Assembly (NCBI RefSeq): GCF_022201045.2
Contig: NC_068559.1
Coordinates: 27,783,501-27,847,500, forward strand
Direction of reading: 5' to 3'
DNA length: 64,000 nucleotides
Origin: Citrus sinensis
Lineage: Eukaryota > Streptophyta > Magnoliopsida > Sapindales > Rutaceae
A program made the position numbers and the translations under genes. The notes under the pieces are model-generated. The model saw nothing but the letters and a program-made list of their open reading frames with translations, made no database searches and was not told the origin of the DNA. Shown piece after piece: positions 26,360 through 41,500 of this stretch (position 1 is its first letter; each line of letters opens with the position of its first letter).

Positions 26360-28551
26360 AATAGATCTACAAGTTTCATGCATCAAATAAGTGGGGATAA
26401 CAAGCTATATATGTACAAAAAGAATTATATGAAAGAGCTCAAATAATACAGGTTCAATAGATGTGAACACATAATTTTTTTTTTAATACATGAAAGTATT
26501 CTTTACTATCTTAAATGTATTTTTTTCTTCTTGATTGTCAATATGTTTAACGATAATAGATATTTATGTTTGTTTTCCTACGTTGAATGTATCATGACAA
26601 TATACCATTGTAATGTTATGTTTTTTCAATGGGACTTATGTTTAGGTTAAAAAAAAATGTTGTATCACATTTCACTATTTCATTATTCATGTAATACATT
26701 AGGACTTTTCCAAATATCAAATCTGGTAGTGTTTAAATTGAGATGCCAATAAAAAGGGAACCAACAAGCAAAGGCGATTATAAAGCCCGTATGTATATCT
26801 AACTTTAGCTCACCATAGATCTCATAAGGCCTACAAGATACCTTCACACCAAATTGAAGGAGAGAAAACTTAATTAAAAAGAAATCCCCCACCCATCTAA
26901 GTTTACTTACCGCCAAACATACATAAAGACTTTGGAAAATTCATATGACTTAGCCCAAAAAATGGATGCATTGCACGGTGTGATTATGAAGAAATAGATC
27001 ATTTTCGCCACAATAATTAGGCAAAGCCAGTAATTGTGAAGCTGACATTCCATGACATCTTACACTACTGATGTCAAGAGGATCATGACTGACTTTAAGC
27101 CTTAATTTTCTCAATTGATTGGACATTCGATCAGATCAGTATTTTTATAGGCAGATTGATAAAAGGCAGTGAACATGTTGAGATAAGCTTACAACATTCA
27201 GAAGCAGCCCCGTGTTTTCAATGTAATTTTTAGGTACGGTCTTTAAGGAAATAATGAATGGCCGACTGGGGGCTGCTATGGTGCATTGCAAGGAAGAATG
27301 CCTTTTTCACCATTAAGGTTTGATGTAATAATTTATCTGATTTTTATTTTTTAAATAATATTTTAAAAATGCCTTTCGTTAATTAACTGTTAGTATGGAT
27401 ACTTTTTAAAAAAAATTTTTAGTTTATTTCTAACCTTAATGTGAATAGTAATACTTGATTGAAATATTATTGTTATTATTTGTTCAAAAATTTATTTGAC
27501 TTCATTGAAAAAACACACATACCCATATATATTGCACACACTCACACACAAATGTTGCATATTCTTTAGTGTTATTTTTGTTTCATTAAATTATTCTTAA
27601 ACTAATTTTAGATCTATGTATAAAGTTAGATTTTATTTAATTACCTTTTATATTTTTATTTTAAAATAATTTGAATTTATTCAATCTTATTTTGCGTTTA
27701 ATGAATTATAAATTAAATTAACTATAAATTCACAAAAGGATATGTTGAATTATTGTTTGAATAATAGAAAAGAAATGAACTATTTTATCATACCCGAGGG
27801 TAAAACAGACTTTTTCCTACATTATAATTTTATAATGTATTATATATTATCCTAAGAGTAGCATTTAAAAAGTTGAATCAATAAAACTATTTTTAAAGTT
27901 ATAAAAATAACTTTTAGGCTTTAAGTTTTGTGCATCTTACCAAGCCCTAATATAATAAAAGCGAGTCTTCTGCCGCCCCCACATTTGTTGAATACGGAAG
28001 CAACCTCAAGTTCTAACAGAACAAGGGTATGTTTGGGAGTAAGATGCTGTAACTTTTAACCTGTAGTTGATGTGGAGTAACAATTATAACTGTGGAATAA
28101 GTTGGGAAAAAAAAATTGCTAAGCTGCTAAAGCCCAACTACAAGTATTACCAAACACTTTTAAAGTCTATCTACCTCACCACACTCCAAAACAGACTACA
28201 AGTTGGATCAAATATTTGACAAAATTTAAAATAATGAGCGGGGAGCTTCTAACACTCCTTTAAAATTCTTATAAAGAGCAAAAAATTTTCTTAGGTAAAA
28301 TTACAAAAAAGAGCAAAAAATTACAATAGAAATTTAGTTAATCTTACTATCATTTAGAATAAATTAAACAATAGTAAACATACTGTTTCATGATAAAAAA
28401 TTTTATTATTAAGTAATTTATTTCTTAATTATTCAAAATTTTTATATAAAGTAACTATATCATATATTAAGTTATATTAAGTTCTAGTTCAATTAAATTT
28501 ATATTTATGCTTTGACATAATTTTACAAACTGAGATTTTAAAAGAATATTA

Positions 28552-29674
28552 ATAATGTGTTTATTTGAGGGTTTAGGGAATGAGAATATAACTCATGTTT
28601 ACTTGATAAAATGTAATTTGTGAATGTGAATAAAATATATGGGTCCCATATAATTTGAGACTATTGGGAATGAAAATGAGGGAATGAGAATGAAATATAT
28701 GTTTACTTTTGTATCCCTCTAATTTTTTCATATTTTCCAAATTACCCTTATTCAAATCACAATTAATTTTATTATTTTAAATGTCATTAATAATAATAAT
28801 ATTAATTATTATTAATTATTGTTATTATTATTTTAATAATATTATCATTATTAACAATAAAAATAATGATAAAAATAATTAATTTATCATTATTAACAAT
28901 ATTATTATTATTTTAAAAAATAATAATAACAATAATTAATAATAACTAAAACAATAAAGTTAATAAAATTTAATAATAATAATGTAATTTTCATTATTTA
29001 GATACATGTATAAATATTATTATAAAATATAATTAATTAAAAAAATAAAATTAATAATAATAATAAATAATGTTAATAATGATAATATTAATAAAATTAA
29101 TAATAACAATAATTAATAATAACAAAAATAATAAAGTTAATAAAATTTAATAATAATAATAATAAGAAATGTTAATAATGATAATATTAATAAAATTAAT
29201 AATAACAATAATTAATAATAACTAAAATAATAAAGTTAATAAAATTTAATAACAATAATAAAAATAAAAATAATAAAAATAATAAAAATAAAAATAATAA
29301 TGATAATATTAACATTAAATTTTATTAACTTTATTATTTTAGTTATTATTAATTATTGTTAATAATAATAATAATAACAATGATAATATTATTAATAATG
29401 ATAAATTAATTATTAATACTATAAATATTTTAATAAATTAATTTTCATTATCACCTCGTTCCTATTTATTTTACTAAATAAACACATCATTCCAACACAT
29501 TCTCATTCTCATTTATTTTTGTCAAATAAACATTAAAATTTCATCTCTAATCCAGCTCATTCTCATTCTAATTTTCATTCTCATTTATTTTTATCAAATA
29601 AACATTAAAATTTCTTTCTCATTCCAACCTATCCTCATTCTAATTTCCATTGATTATGCTACTAATTTCCATTG
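28552..29674. mobile_element. AT-rich foldback element inserted in unit B
   Basis: Unit A continues without interruption across this site (23331 onward), so the 1.1 kb is an insertion or a loss in A. Both ends carry copies of the same inverted word: GTTTATTTGA and AATGAGAATG on the left, their complements CATTCTCATT and TCAAATAAAC on the right, where the right-end block is repeated in tandem (about 29460-29620). The middle is nearly pure A/T with inverted copies of AATAATAAAGTTAATAAAAT (about 29230 and 29320). No ORF. A 22-bp tandem duplication (TAATTTCCATTGATTATGCT) lies at the right junction. Confidence 0.72.
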
Positions 29675-30188
29675 ATTATGCTACGCTTTTCACACGTGTG
29701 CGCGAGGACCGTCAACGATTCTAATCTTGTGTGAAAAAGCCCAAGCACAAGCCCAATGAGAGAGCTAATGACAAACCCATCTAAAGCCCAAGCCCAAGCT
29801 TATTCTTGATAGATGAAACTCTCCAGGAGCACAAATTTTTTGACACACATCACATCTATAACAAAAGCACGCTTCAATCGCATCGGTATGCCATTGCAGT
29901 AGCGACAATTTTCCATTAAATCTAATATATATATATGCGCACAAAAAAGCTAACTACACGGAGATTTAATTTAGGCATAAAAAAGCTTAAGGATCAAAGA
30001 GTACATCCCAAAAAACAAAAACAATTCTCTCAATGAGTAGTCTGTAAAGCACAAAGCAAGCAAAACCTCCTATTATAGGAAGAAAATTAGCAAAAACATA
30101 AAACTTAAGAGAAGATAAGTCGATTTGCAAAGTTCAGCCAGAGTTCCTACTGTAACCATAAAAAAACTATCTGCTCACACAAGGTAAT

Positions 30189-32011
<1,823 letters not shown>

Positions 32012-32109
32012 CTTTGCGCGCCGCTGGTGCTACCCTCACTCTCTCCCCCTGTGCGATCTTTGTAAAAGCCTAAGCAAACGGCGTGAAGAGGCCGCGTCTT
32101 CTTATAACG

Positions 32110-32204
32110 ACTGCTTATATATATGTGTATGATTTTGCAAAACCCTAACCCTAGTTGCATGAGCTCTTAATGTCAATGGGCTTTCGTTAAAAAGCGCTGG
32201 CCCA
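32110..32204 (-). promoter_or_regulatory. RPS9 copy 2 promoter: telo-box, site II elements, TATA
   Basis: Same order as in copy 1: GGCCCA-type site II at 32198-32204, TGGGC at 32177-32181, double telo-box at 32139-32153 and a TATA stretch at about 32114-32124. Spacing between these elements is unchanged although the surrounding bases differ. Confidence 0.8.
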
Positions 32205-32253
32205 TTCCATAACATTTTAATGAGCCCGTTTGGGATATTTATTTATTTATTAA

Positions 32254-33153
32254 ATATCCATCACGGAGAAAACACGCACGCTACTCGCAAACAATTTTGA
32301 GCTTGATTTATGATATGAATAAACTAATCCATAATTACTATTTTGTGATGTGATATAGAGAAAATTATAATTATCATCAAGACTATTCATTGAATTAAAA
32401 TTATATATATATATATGATATTGAATGGATGGGGAGTGTGCAAGTGTTGTTACAACAATACGTATGTATGATTTGAGAGAGAATAATAATAATAAGTGAA
32501 CGAAATTGCTAAAATGTTAAAATTTATCTCCGAAAATATCCAGTTCTTCAACGTTGATGATAAATACAATTTATGAGGAGGAGAGATCATGGAATAACGA
32601 ATAAATCATGAACATTTTTAAATAAATAGATAAGCAAAAACAAAAAGGAATGTAATGATATTTCACCTCCATGTATCATCGTTTGTTGGATGCAAAGAAA
32701 TGTGTTGATTATTACCTCAAATTCTCACTTCACTCCTCCGACTTTCCGTAGTTTTTATTTTGATATTCTTCATTCTAATAATGCTTTAAATTTAATCTAT
32801 CCAACTATTAATCAAATAACCAAATCTCACGCACATCCCTCCCGAAATCTCACACACATCTCTAACTCCCTCTTAACAAAAATCTAATATTTACTACCAT
32901 TGCATTCTAAAGTAAAGATTGACGTGGTTTTTAATTTAACCCCGCAACTAACTCTTATCAATTAGTTCTCACGACACTATATTAATATCCAAAATTAATA
33001 ATTAAAAAAAAGTTAGAAAACCTTGAAAAATCTAAGCTGATTTTTTCTTTTCTTTTTTTTTTTTGGACTTTGATTTATTCAAAGTATGCCATCAAATCAA
33101 AACGGATTATTTTTTTTTCAGAAAATTCTGACGGAAGGGGATAAAGACGAATG
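32254..33153. other. Intergenic DNA between RPS9 copy 2 and the GCD1-like gene
   Basis: The two genes are divergent here, so this holds upstream DNA of both. AT-rich, one short ORF without motifs, no inverted repeat. Confidence 0.55.
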
Positions 33154-33343
33154 CCAAATCCAATCGGGCTCACAACCCAATCCAAATCCAATCGGGCTCG
33201 TGATCAAAAGCCGAAAGGCCTCAAGCTTCTTGGTTGGCACTGGTTGTCACCTCTTGAGAACAATGAGAAGTGTTTCAGCAAATTTCGTTTGTCAAGTCAG
33301 TCTCACTCGGTCGGTCTTCACTCTTCATCTCCAAAAACCCTAA
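33154..33343 (+). promoter_or_regulatory. Upstream region of the GCD1-like gene: repeated GGGCT word and telo-box
   Basis: The 18-bp word CCAAATCCAATCGGGCTC occurs twice (33154-33171 and 33182-33199), each with a CCAAT and a GGGCT (site II-like in reverse). A telo-box AAACCCTAA lies at 33335-33343, about 35 bp before the ATG. These elements are common in plant genes for organelle biogenesis and translation; their role here is inferred. Confidence 0.5.
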
Positions 33344-33376
33344 AATAGAAATTTGAAAATACCCCAAAAAAGAAAA

Positions 33377-34909
33377 ATGCAAGCCCTTCAACGGATAGTA
33401 TCAAAAAAATCCATGACAAAAACAATCCGTTGTTATCCAATGACACCATCGATTCTGATAAGAGCCCTTTCGACGAAACCTCCCAAAGACGGGGACGAAG
33501 AATGGAACGACGCGTGGGAAACGGCCTGGCTGCCGGAAGACCTAACGCCAAAGAACCGAGCTTCGTGGGAAGAAGACGTGAATTTCGGGTCCGAAGAGAT
33601 CGTTTTGTCGTCGGATGTCGATGCCGAGACGAAGGCGTTCGTGGAGGACATGAACGACAACTGGGACGAGAGGAGGAACAACAACAACAACAAAGGCAAA
33701 GACAAGCACCACGTCAACAGTAGTGTTGGTCTTGGTGCTGAGGGAAGTGGTGATAAGCTTTACAGCTTGGAGAGTATTAAAAAAGACTATAGATTGAAGA
33801 AACAGAGGATTCATGCTGCCTTGTGGTTGAAGGAGATTGAGAAACAAGAGGAAGCCAAGTTGGATACTCATGGCCCCCATCATCATCATCATGATATTGA
33901 TCGATTGCTCGATACCTGCTCTGAGTAATGCTCTTTCTTCTTTATTCATGTCTATTATATATACGTATATTTAATTGTTGTTCTGTTGTTCAGGTAACAA
34001 ATTATTCAAAGAAATCTAATGAGTAATTTCATAAGTTGTAGTTTAAGGTGTGCTGACCTAGTGGTTCCGAATTGATTGCTTTGGAGTGTTTTGATTTGAT
34101 TTGGCAAAATCCAACGTGAAAAATATCAATTTGATCAACTTTTGGAATCTGCATGCGCGCACGTTCCTGATCCTCATCTTTCATTTAAGTTGGGATGGTA
34201 CTATGAGCAATTGACTTTAGATGTATTTCCAGTTGATCTTATTCTCTATTCTAAAAGTAATACTCCCTCCATTTTAATTGTTTGGATTTTGTATGAAGCC
34301 ACCTGTAAAGGCAGCAGCTGTTAGATAGCTAACTTCTTGTTGATTTAAAAAATGCAGGATTTTTGACTCCACCAATGATGATTTGGACAATGCAAAGATC
34401 CCAAGCTCTTCTGAGTTCAAAAATAAGCCTGACGGTTGGGAAACAACAGCAAAGGAACAAGACGGAAACGTATGGGAGATGTCACAAAGAGAAGAAGATA
34501 TTCTCCTGCAAGAATTTGACCGTCGGATTGCATACTGCAAATTCCAGGTGTGTCAATCTTTATCCTAGACCCTACTCATACAGTGCTATTGGTGCTTGCA
34601 GTGTGGGTTGAAATTCTCAGTACTTTACTCTTGTAACCAGATTCTTCATTATTTGTCTTGCTATTGATTCTTATTTTTTGGTTCTATAAATTTGTTGTGC
34701 AGATAGCTAGTTTCATTAAGACTCACATATTTAGTCGTCGGAGACCGATCGATGGGTGGAAATACATGATAGAGGAGATTGGACCAAATGCCAGGAAAGG
34801 GAAGGGTAGTGTTTCAAGGTTACCGGGTCTATCTGATCCCTCGACTCAACCGTTTAAGGAAGACAGGACTCCGATTAGCGGCAGTCTCACTCCCTCGAGA
34901 GGGAGGTAA
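33377..34909 (+). CDS. GCD1: GAMETE CELL DEFECTIVE 1-like mitochondrial protein
   Basis: Three exons: 33377-33924, 34358-34547 and 34703-34909, with GT-AG introns, give 314 residues. The N-terminus (MQALQRIVSKKSMTKTIRCY) is basic, with no acidic residue before about position 38, as in a mitochondrial presequence. Recognisable conserved blocks are EEWNDAWETAWLPEDLTPKN, DAETKAFVEDMNDNW, YSLESIKKDYRLKKQRIHA, then across exon 2 GNVWEMSQREEDILLQEF and in exon 3 SFIKTHIFSRRRPIDGWKYM. These match, from memory, Arabidopsis GCD1 (At5g62270), a mitochondrial protein needed for late gametophyte development and early embryogenesis; its biochemical role is not known to me. An asparagine/histidine-rich low-complexity stretch (NNNNNK, HHHHH) lies in exon 1. 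The start at 33377 is chosen because the frame upstream has no ATG. Confidence 0.9.
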
Positions 34910-35570
34910 TTTGTTTCCTGTCTATCCTGAACCCAATTTTGTCCGGGTTGGAGATACTGCAGTAACAGCATTGATAGCCTATCCACTCTGGCAGAATTGG
35001 TACATTGGAGTGTTTTAATGTATAATCCCATACAGACAATAGAAAAGATTTTATTTTCTGACAAAGCCTTAAAAGTCTGTTTGAAATCTGTCCTAAGTAT
35101 GGGCTCTATTCCACGAATTAGAGCAGCAGATTTTATAAGCGTTTTAGGATATTTTGTGTTTTCACAAATGGGAAGAACTTGAGCCACGGAAGAATTCGAT
35201 CGAAGGGAAATTACGGAGGGCACATCGAAGAACAGAAAATCATCTGAAATTGGGGTTGGAAAAATAAAAAAACGAAAACTTAATATTAACTAGATTTGCA
35301 AAAAGATAAATAAATAAATCTGCCAACAGTTTTCTCAGGATATTAACAATCCTCAAGTCAAAATGCACTATTTCGACCATGCCCTTTCCTACACTCTCTT
35401 CTTTATCTCTCAACCTATCTGCCAACTTGTGACCTACAACGAACGGTAAAAAGCTCCACTGAACGGCTCAGAAAAAAAATTTACAGCTTCGAATAGAGAG
35501 GAAGAAGGTCAGCATTGATGGTGTCAGTCAAGTCTGCCTTCTTACAGGAAAAATAAGGAAGCACCGGCCA
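34910..35570. other. Convergent 3' region between the GCD1-like and PRAF-type genes
   Basis: About 660 bp shared by the 3' UTRs of two genes that point at each other. ORFs seen here on both strands lack motifs. Confidence 0.6.
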
Positions 35571-38500
35571 CTAATGTGAACTTCGGATGTTGTACCGCTC
35601 ACATATTTTGGCTCCATTTTCACTCCACCACTTCTCTGCTTCTTGTTCTGTGAAATGCTTCCGACTGCGAAACAACATTTAAATGTCCATTAACATTGAT
35701 GAGTAAGGCTAGTTCAGAGCAATAAGAACGTCAAATATAACTGAAAGCAATATTAAGGCGAGTATTAAACACATCAAGTCCTAAAATCTAAAAGATCATA
35801 TGGCCTTTGATTTTCAATTAAGTACAATGTTTACTTTTCTTGATTTCATAAATCAAGGATGGCCATTAGGGTACCTGAAGCGAACGCGCTTGACTTCATT
35901 ACCACCACCTGGCAAGGTAGATAAAGTGATGTACACCCCAGATTCAGCTTGCACCATCCGCTCTTTCCTTTCTGTTTGTACCTTGGTTCCATGAGATAAG
36001 TTCTGCTGAGCTGAATTGCTATTGGACTCACTTGCAGGAGCTGTTGTGCTTGTTTTCTGGCTCTCAGTTGAATATGTTGTTCGAACACCAGACGGGTGTC
36101 TGGCAGTAGAACCTGAAGTGAAGCTGGGACTCGCTCCTTCCGGTGATTTTTCAGCCATCTTTTTCAACTGTAATACATGAGATAAGTTCTGCTGAGCTGA
36201 ATTGCTATTGGACTCACTTGCAGGAGCTGTTGTGTTTGTTTTCTGGCTCTCAGTTGAATATGTTGTTCGAACACCAGACGGGTGTCTGGCAGTAGAACCT
36301 GAAGTGAAGCTGGGGCTCGCTCCTTCCGGTGATTTTTCAGCCCTCTGTTTTATATGTTATGTATCTGATAATTTCTGCTGAGCTGAATTGCTATTGGTCT
36401 CACTGGCAGGAGCTGTTGTGTTTGTTTTCTGGCTCTCAGTTGAATATGTTGTTCGAACACCAGACGGGTGTCTGGCAGTAGAACCTGAAGTGAAGCTGGG
36501 ACTCGCTCCTTCCGGTGATTTTTCAGCCATCTTTTTCAACTGTAATACAAATCAACCATTCAAAATCAGAGAAAATAACCAATTGAAAGCAATATGAAGA
36601 ATTGGATGTTGTAGTTTTGACACTCTTAGTTGTTTCATTTACTAGTCAGAGAACACAATCACATTCACTGCATAATTTCACTGGTATGGAAATGAACTAC
36701 ACATATTTGTACGCTAAGATTTGCAGAACATCCTTCTCTTGCAAATCCATTACATGTGTTGCCGAAGTAGAAATCCTCAGGGCTCAGGCACGCTCAACAG
36801 AACACTTCATGTAGCGACTATCAAAGTCCACTCCCACTTTTTGCTCACTAAAACCATATACTCGTGCATACTTGCTCATGAGGGTGTGTTTCATGCATTT
36901 GCATTGTTTTAAAAATGGAATTAGGTAGTAATTTCATTGTAAAGATCATTGCAATTGCATAGCCAATATGGACTGCACAAAATGGAAGCACACTAATAAA
37001 CATACACAGGCTGTTTAACAGACAATAATTGCCAGTTTTAAAGCGGCCTCTCCCAGCTGTTCCCATAATAAAGCTTGTCTGTTCCTATCTTGATTGTTCC
37101 AAAGTCCAACCTTACTATTTAAACCCTGATTAAATCATTGCCAAAGACAACTTATTGAATAGAACTTCCTGTGCAGAACCTAACCGTTTCAAGTTCTTAA
37201 AAGAATAATGAATCCTACCTGAACAGTTAGGGACTTTATAACTTCATTCGCAGTTTTGCATTTTTCAGCTTCATCTTCTGCTATAGCAGTGACTGTCTTC
37301 AATTGCTTTGATGTTCTTTCAAGTTCAGCTTCAAGGTGCTCTGATTTGGAAGTAAGCTCTTCCACCTACACAGGATTTTTGATATCCATCAAACATAAGT
37401 AACCACTTAAATCAGTCACACTTTGCTAATGCAATTGGAACCTCTTACCCACTATCTGCAGACAAACTATAGCTCATGGAATATAGATAAACAATACAGA
37501 AAAATTACAAATATGAACTGCAAGCTCTTTTTGGGGATTTTTAATACTTAAAAGCTGTGAATTAGAGTTATTTCTTACAACAAATTGTCATAAATATTGC
37601 ATGGGGGACATTCATGTAGTACTTGCATCTTTGAGAAGCAACTTCTATAACTTTCCAGTGGGCTCCACTAAGAACTTCCAAATTCTAATATGACAAATTC
37701 CCACATTAACAGAAAATTTAGTTTCCAACTACTTCTAATTAAAAAAATCAACATAAATATAAGAAAACTTGGAGTTGTTAAATGGAAGGTCAAAAAACAT
37801 TTCATATATCTTGGTTGTCTTTCAAATGAGTCATGATCAGCATCCAAAATTAAATATAATGAAGAAAAAACCAAAGAACAAACTGGAAGTTTGGTGTCAA
37901 GCTAAACTGTGTGGTGTCAGTTTATGTTTGAATGAACAAAGATACAGGTAAACTGCTAGCTTGGTTACTCGAGGAATTCCATTGGTCGCTTAAAACAATG
38001 TTATGGCCCACAAGAGATCTATGGTTAGTTCTTTGAAAGGAAGATTTTCTAAAACTATAAAATAAATTCGAAGGAAAAGTGGATAAGCAGCAATAAGATC
38101 TTCATATTTCTTTGTAACAGAAACTGTCAGAAGATTACTTCATTTTCTGTTTTAGTTCACAAAGTTTTCATGAGGTAGAGATACCATTCCCAAAAATCTT
38201 CAAGACCTCTAAGACGGAGAATTTTTCTGTACTACAGTTAGAGTTTCGAGAAGAGAAAACATGTCATAAAGCATAAGGTGGAAGCAAACATTGAGCCTGA
38301 GAAATACTTGCTCAGAGATTTTTTTTCATGATAATAGAAAGAAAGCATATGAAAGGATAAGCTTAAGGCATAAATTTACAACAGGTACTTCTTTCTTATC
38401 AAAAGCAAAAAAGAAATAATAATAACAATGAACCTGCAGAACCATTTGAACAACTTACTCATCCAGGCATGAGATAGAAAAAGTAAGATTTAGATGGAAG

Positions 38501-41500
38501 CATGGACATGATTGCATAAGGAGAATAGAATATAGGCATTTAAGCATCTATGATAGTCCTACCTGTGCTCTTAACTTTATGATTTCTTGGTTTAGGCTAT
38601 CATTCATTTGCTTTGAATCATCAATTGTTACCGCAGAAGACCGAGCTGAACTTGACTTGCCTGAAACAGGGGATGTTGCAAGGGAGCTCATTCTGGAACT
38701 AGAAGCAGAAGCAGAAAACTTTTTCTTAGATGATTTGGCTAGAAAAATTGATGATTTTGGTGAATATATTCTTCCCATCTGAAGATTTTTGTTAACTGGA
38801 TAAACGTGGTTATCTTGTAATTCTAGTTTCAAATTTTGCTTGGATAGCCTGCTTTCAGTTTGTTTGTTTGAATCAAAAGATGACAATATTGAAAGTTGAT
38901 CCTGCAATCGGGGACCCTGAGCCTCCCTATCAGCCAACTCAGCAGTTTTGTGATTCACATTTCCAGTTCTGTTTCTAGGACTTTGCACAACAGAAGTATA
39001 TCCGCTGGTCCTTTTAAGTTTAGTGTCAGTCTCTTTAAGTTTAGTAAAACAATCATCACACACCCGATATGCCTTGTTTATGCTTGGAGCCAGAGCAGCT
39101 TTCAGAGATTTCCTACTGCTGCAGGCTTTGCAAAAGACTAACCCGCAGTTGTAACAATTGTGACGTTTCCTTCTGAAACCAAATGGGTTATGACAACGGG
39201 AGCACACAGAGTGGTCAACACTAGATACCCACTTATGAAGACATATAATAGCTGTAAAGTTCAAGCCACACACTACACGCTTGACTTGCTTATCTTTCAG
39301 GAAATCAACTAGTGTAGGTGAATTTCTATTATCTTTGTCCCCATGGCCCAGTTGCCCATTTGCACCCTTTCCCCAAGTGTAGACCTTACTTGTGGAAGTC
39401 AGAGCAGCAACATGATAAGCACCACAGGCAACCTCTTCTACAAAACTTTCGGCTATTTCACCGTCAACACGAGTAGGAACCAACCCATCAGCAACGGGAA
39501 CCCCTAGCTGTCCATAAGCTGTACTCCCCATTGTATATACATGTCCTGAGGTTGTCAGAGCAACAGAAAGATCATGTCCACAGGCTACTTGACAGATGTT
39601 TTCATCAATCAACGGAGCCACACATTCAGGAAATAGTCTAGGTTCTTTATCACCATGTCCAAGTCGGCCTTTATCTCCATCCCCCCAGGTGAACAGCTTT
39701 CCACAAGAAGTGCTCCCAGAAGGTGAAGAACTAGATGAATCAGTCGCCACTACAACCGCAGCAGTGTGCCAAACACCACAAGAAACTCTTGTTGTTCGTA
39801 GCCCTCTTAGTGTTTCCACTTCTCGAGGAATACTTGTGCTAATATGATCTCCATGGCCCAGGGCTCCAAAGGATCCATCTCCAAATGTAAACAAATGGCC
39901 AGCAGATGTCACCACTGCTGTGTGCCAAAGACCACAAGAGATATAAGATAAATGTATGCCATCCAGATTTCCACTCACTTTTCTCGGAATCCAGCAACTG
40001 ACTTTGCTTCCATGTCCAAGTAGACCAGAATTATAAGTGCCATCCCCCCATGTATAAAGATCCCCAGAGCGTGTAACAGCACAGGTGTGATACTCTCCGC
40101 ATGCTACTAATTCAACATTCACTCCACTGAGAATTTCAATGAGCTGTGGGTGAGAAACATCTGCTTCTCTGCCATGCCCAAGCCTCCCTCCTGATTCTTC
40201 CCCCCAACTAAAGATCTCCCCTTGTTTCGTAACTAACACGGCATGCCTGGCACCACAAGCAATATTATGAACATCCAAAGCCATCGTTGATTCCACTGCC
40301 TTAGGCAGAAGTGCATCTGTTTGGCGGCTAAAAGAGTACCCAACCCTATGCTCCCCACCACCCAAAAATCCATTAGCAATACCTTCTCCCCAAATGAAAA
40401 CGTCACCTAAGGAATCAAAGTCCTCATGAGCAGAACCATGGCTTGACGAGCTTACAACACTAGATAAACTGATTCGAAATGTCTCAGCTGCAGAACTCCG
40501 GTCATTTGAGTTATCTGGAAATGCATTTGTCAATGGACTTGGAGAAAAGGAAACTGAATCTGCTCGACTGTTAGTATTGGCTGCTTCAGTATAAGATATT
40601 ATGTCAGCAAATGCCTTCCCCAGTCCATTGTTTGAAACATTATCCAAAGGCACTTGCGTCCCTTGAATATCTCCAAAATCCTGAGGTAATACCAAAAGGT
40701 TAATCAATAGAAGGGAAAGAAAAAAAAAATGTCATTAGAAAACGAGAAGCCGATAGAAATCATTGCACACACAAATGGGGTAACGGTGGGAGAAGTTTTC
40801 CGAATACGAGCACGTGGACTGTCTGATGATGTGCTGCAATTTATCGTGCCAAGTTTCCACTTACTGTGGGTACCTCGTGTGATCAATGCCTTAAGACCAA
40901 CCAACCAAACTTCAGCTTCATCCTTGTCTTTGCATATCTGTCCATGAGACAATAATTGTGTCAAAAGATAACACAAGTTATCAGATCTCTCTATCCACAT
41001 ACTAATAAATCAATCTCTGAATTTAAAACGATAACAGATAAAAGAAAGAACTTTCTGTAATTCACACTGATAGGTATGCAGTATTCTTATGCCAAAAGAA
41101 ACCATCACATAGCCACACTCACCAAATCCAAGGACCTATCATTGTATATCAGAGAAAATGATTGATACTCCTTTTCTGGTCGAGGATAACGTTGAAATGT
41201 TGCCTGAAAGAAAAGTCATCATTATGTTTGTCAATGTTTTTAGAACTAAAAACTAAGTAGACATTAAGACTTATAGCAAATCTCCTAAAAGTAGTCCCAT
41301 ATGCACCTCCCCCTCAGAACATTCTTTCAAATGGAATGTCAAGGCTTCAAAAGTTTTCACAACATTTATTTTACATCTTGGTAGTGGTTTGAGGGGTTGA
41401 ATCTTCTATATATTTTAACAAAGAAACTATCAACAAACTTACAGTGCGCTGTCCTGGAATAATCCTCGACACTTGATTCAGCTTAAGCTGTCTTTCTTCT

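Noticed and set aside
28780..29450. CRISPR-like or satellite array of AAT-type repeats
   Set aside because: The repetition is low-complexity A/T with irregular units inside a foldback element of a plant genome, not spaced direct repeats.
33353..33376. Upstream extension of the GCD1-like frame from a TTG
   Set aside because: Plant nuclear genes start at AUG; the first ATG in frame is at 33377 and gives a sensible presequence.
33433..33949. Minus-strand ORFs antisense to GCD1-like exon 1
   Set aside because: Mirror ORFs of a GC-rich coding exon; no motif and no splice or promoter context.
34258..34300. Stowaway MITE end (TACTCCCTCCATTTTAATT) in GCD1-like intron 1
   Set aside because: Only one end is visible, with no inverted partner within the intron, so it is at most a short remnant.
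40704..41000. Minus-strand ORF of 98 codons and the MINLLVLPQ start of the large ORF at 38548-40707
   Set aside because: Both are exon sequence of the PRAF-type gene extended into introns; splice sites at 40937, 40773, 40680 and 38563 define the real coding parts.
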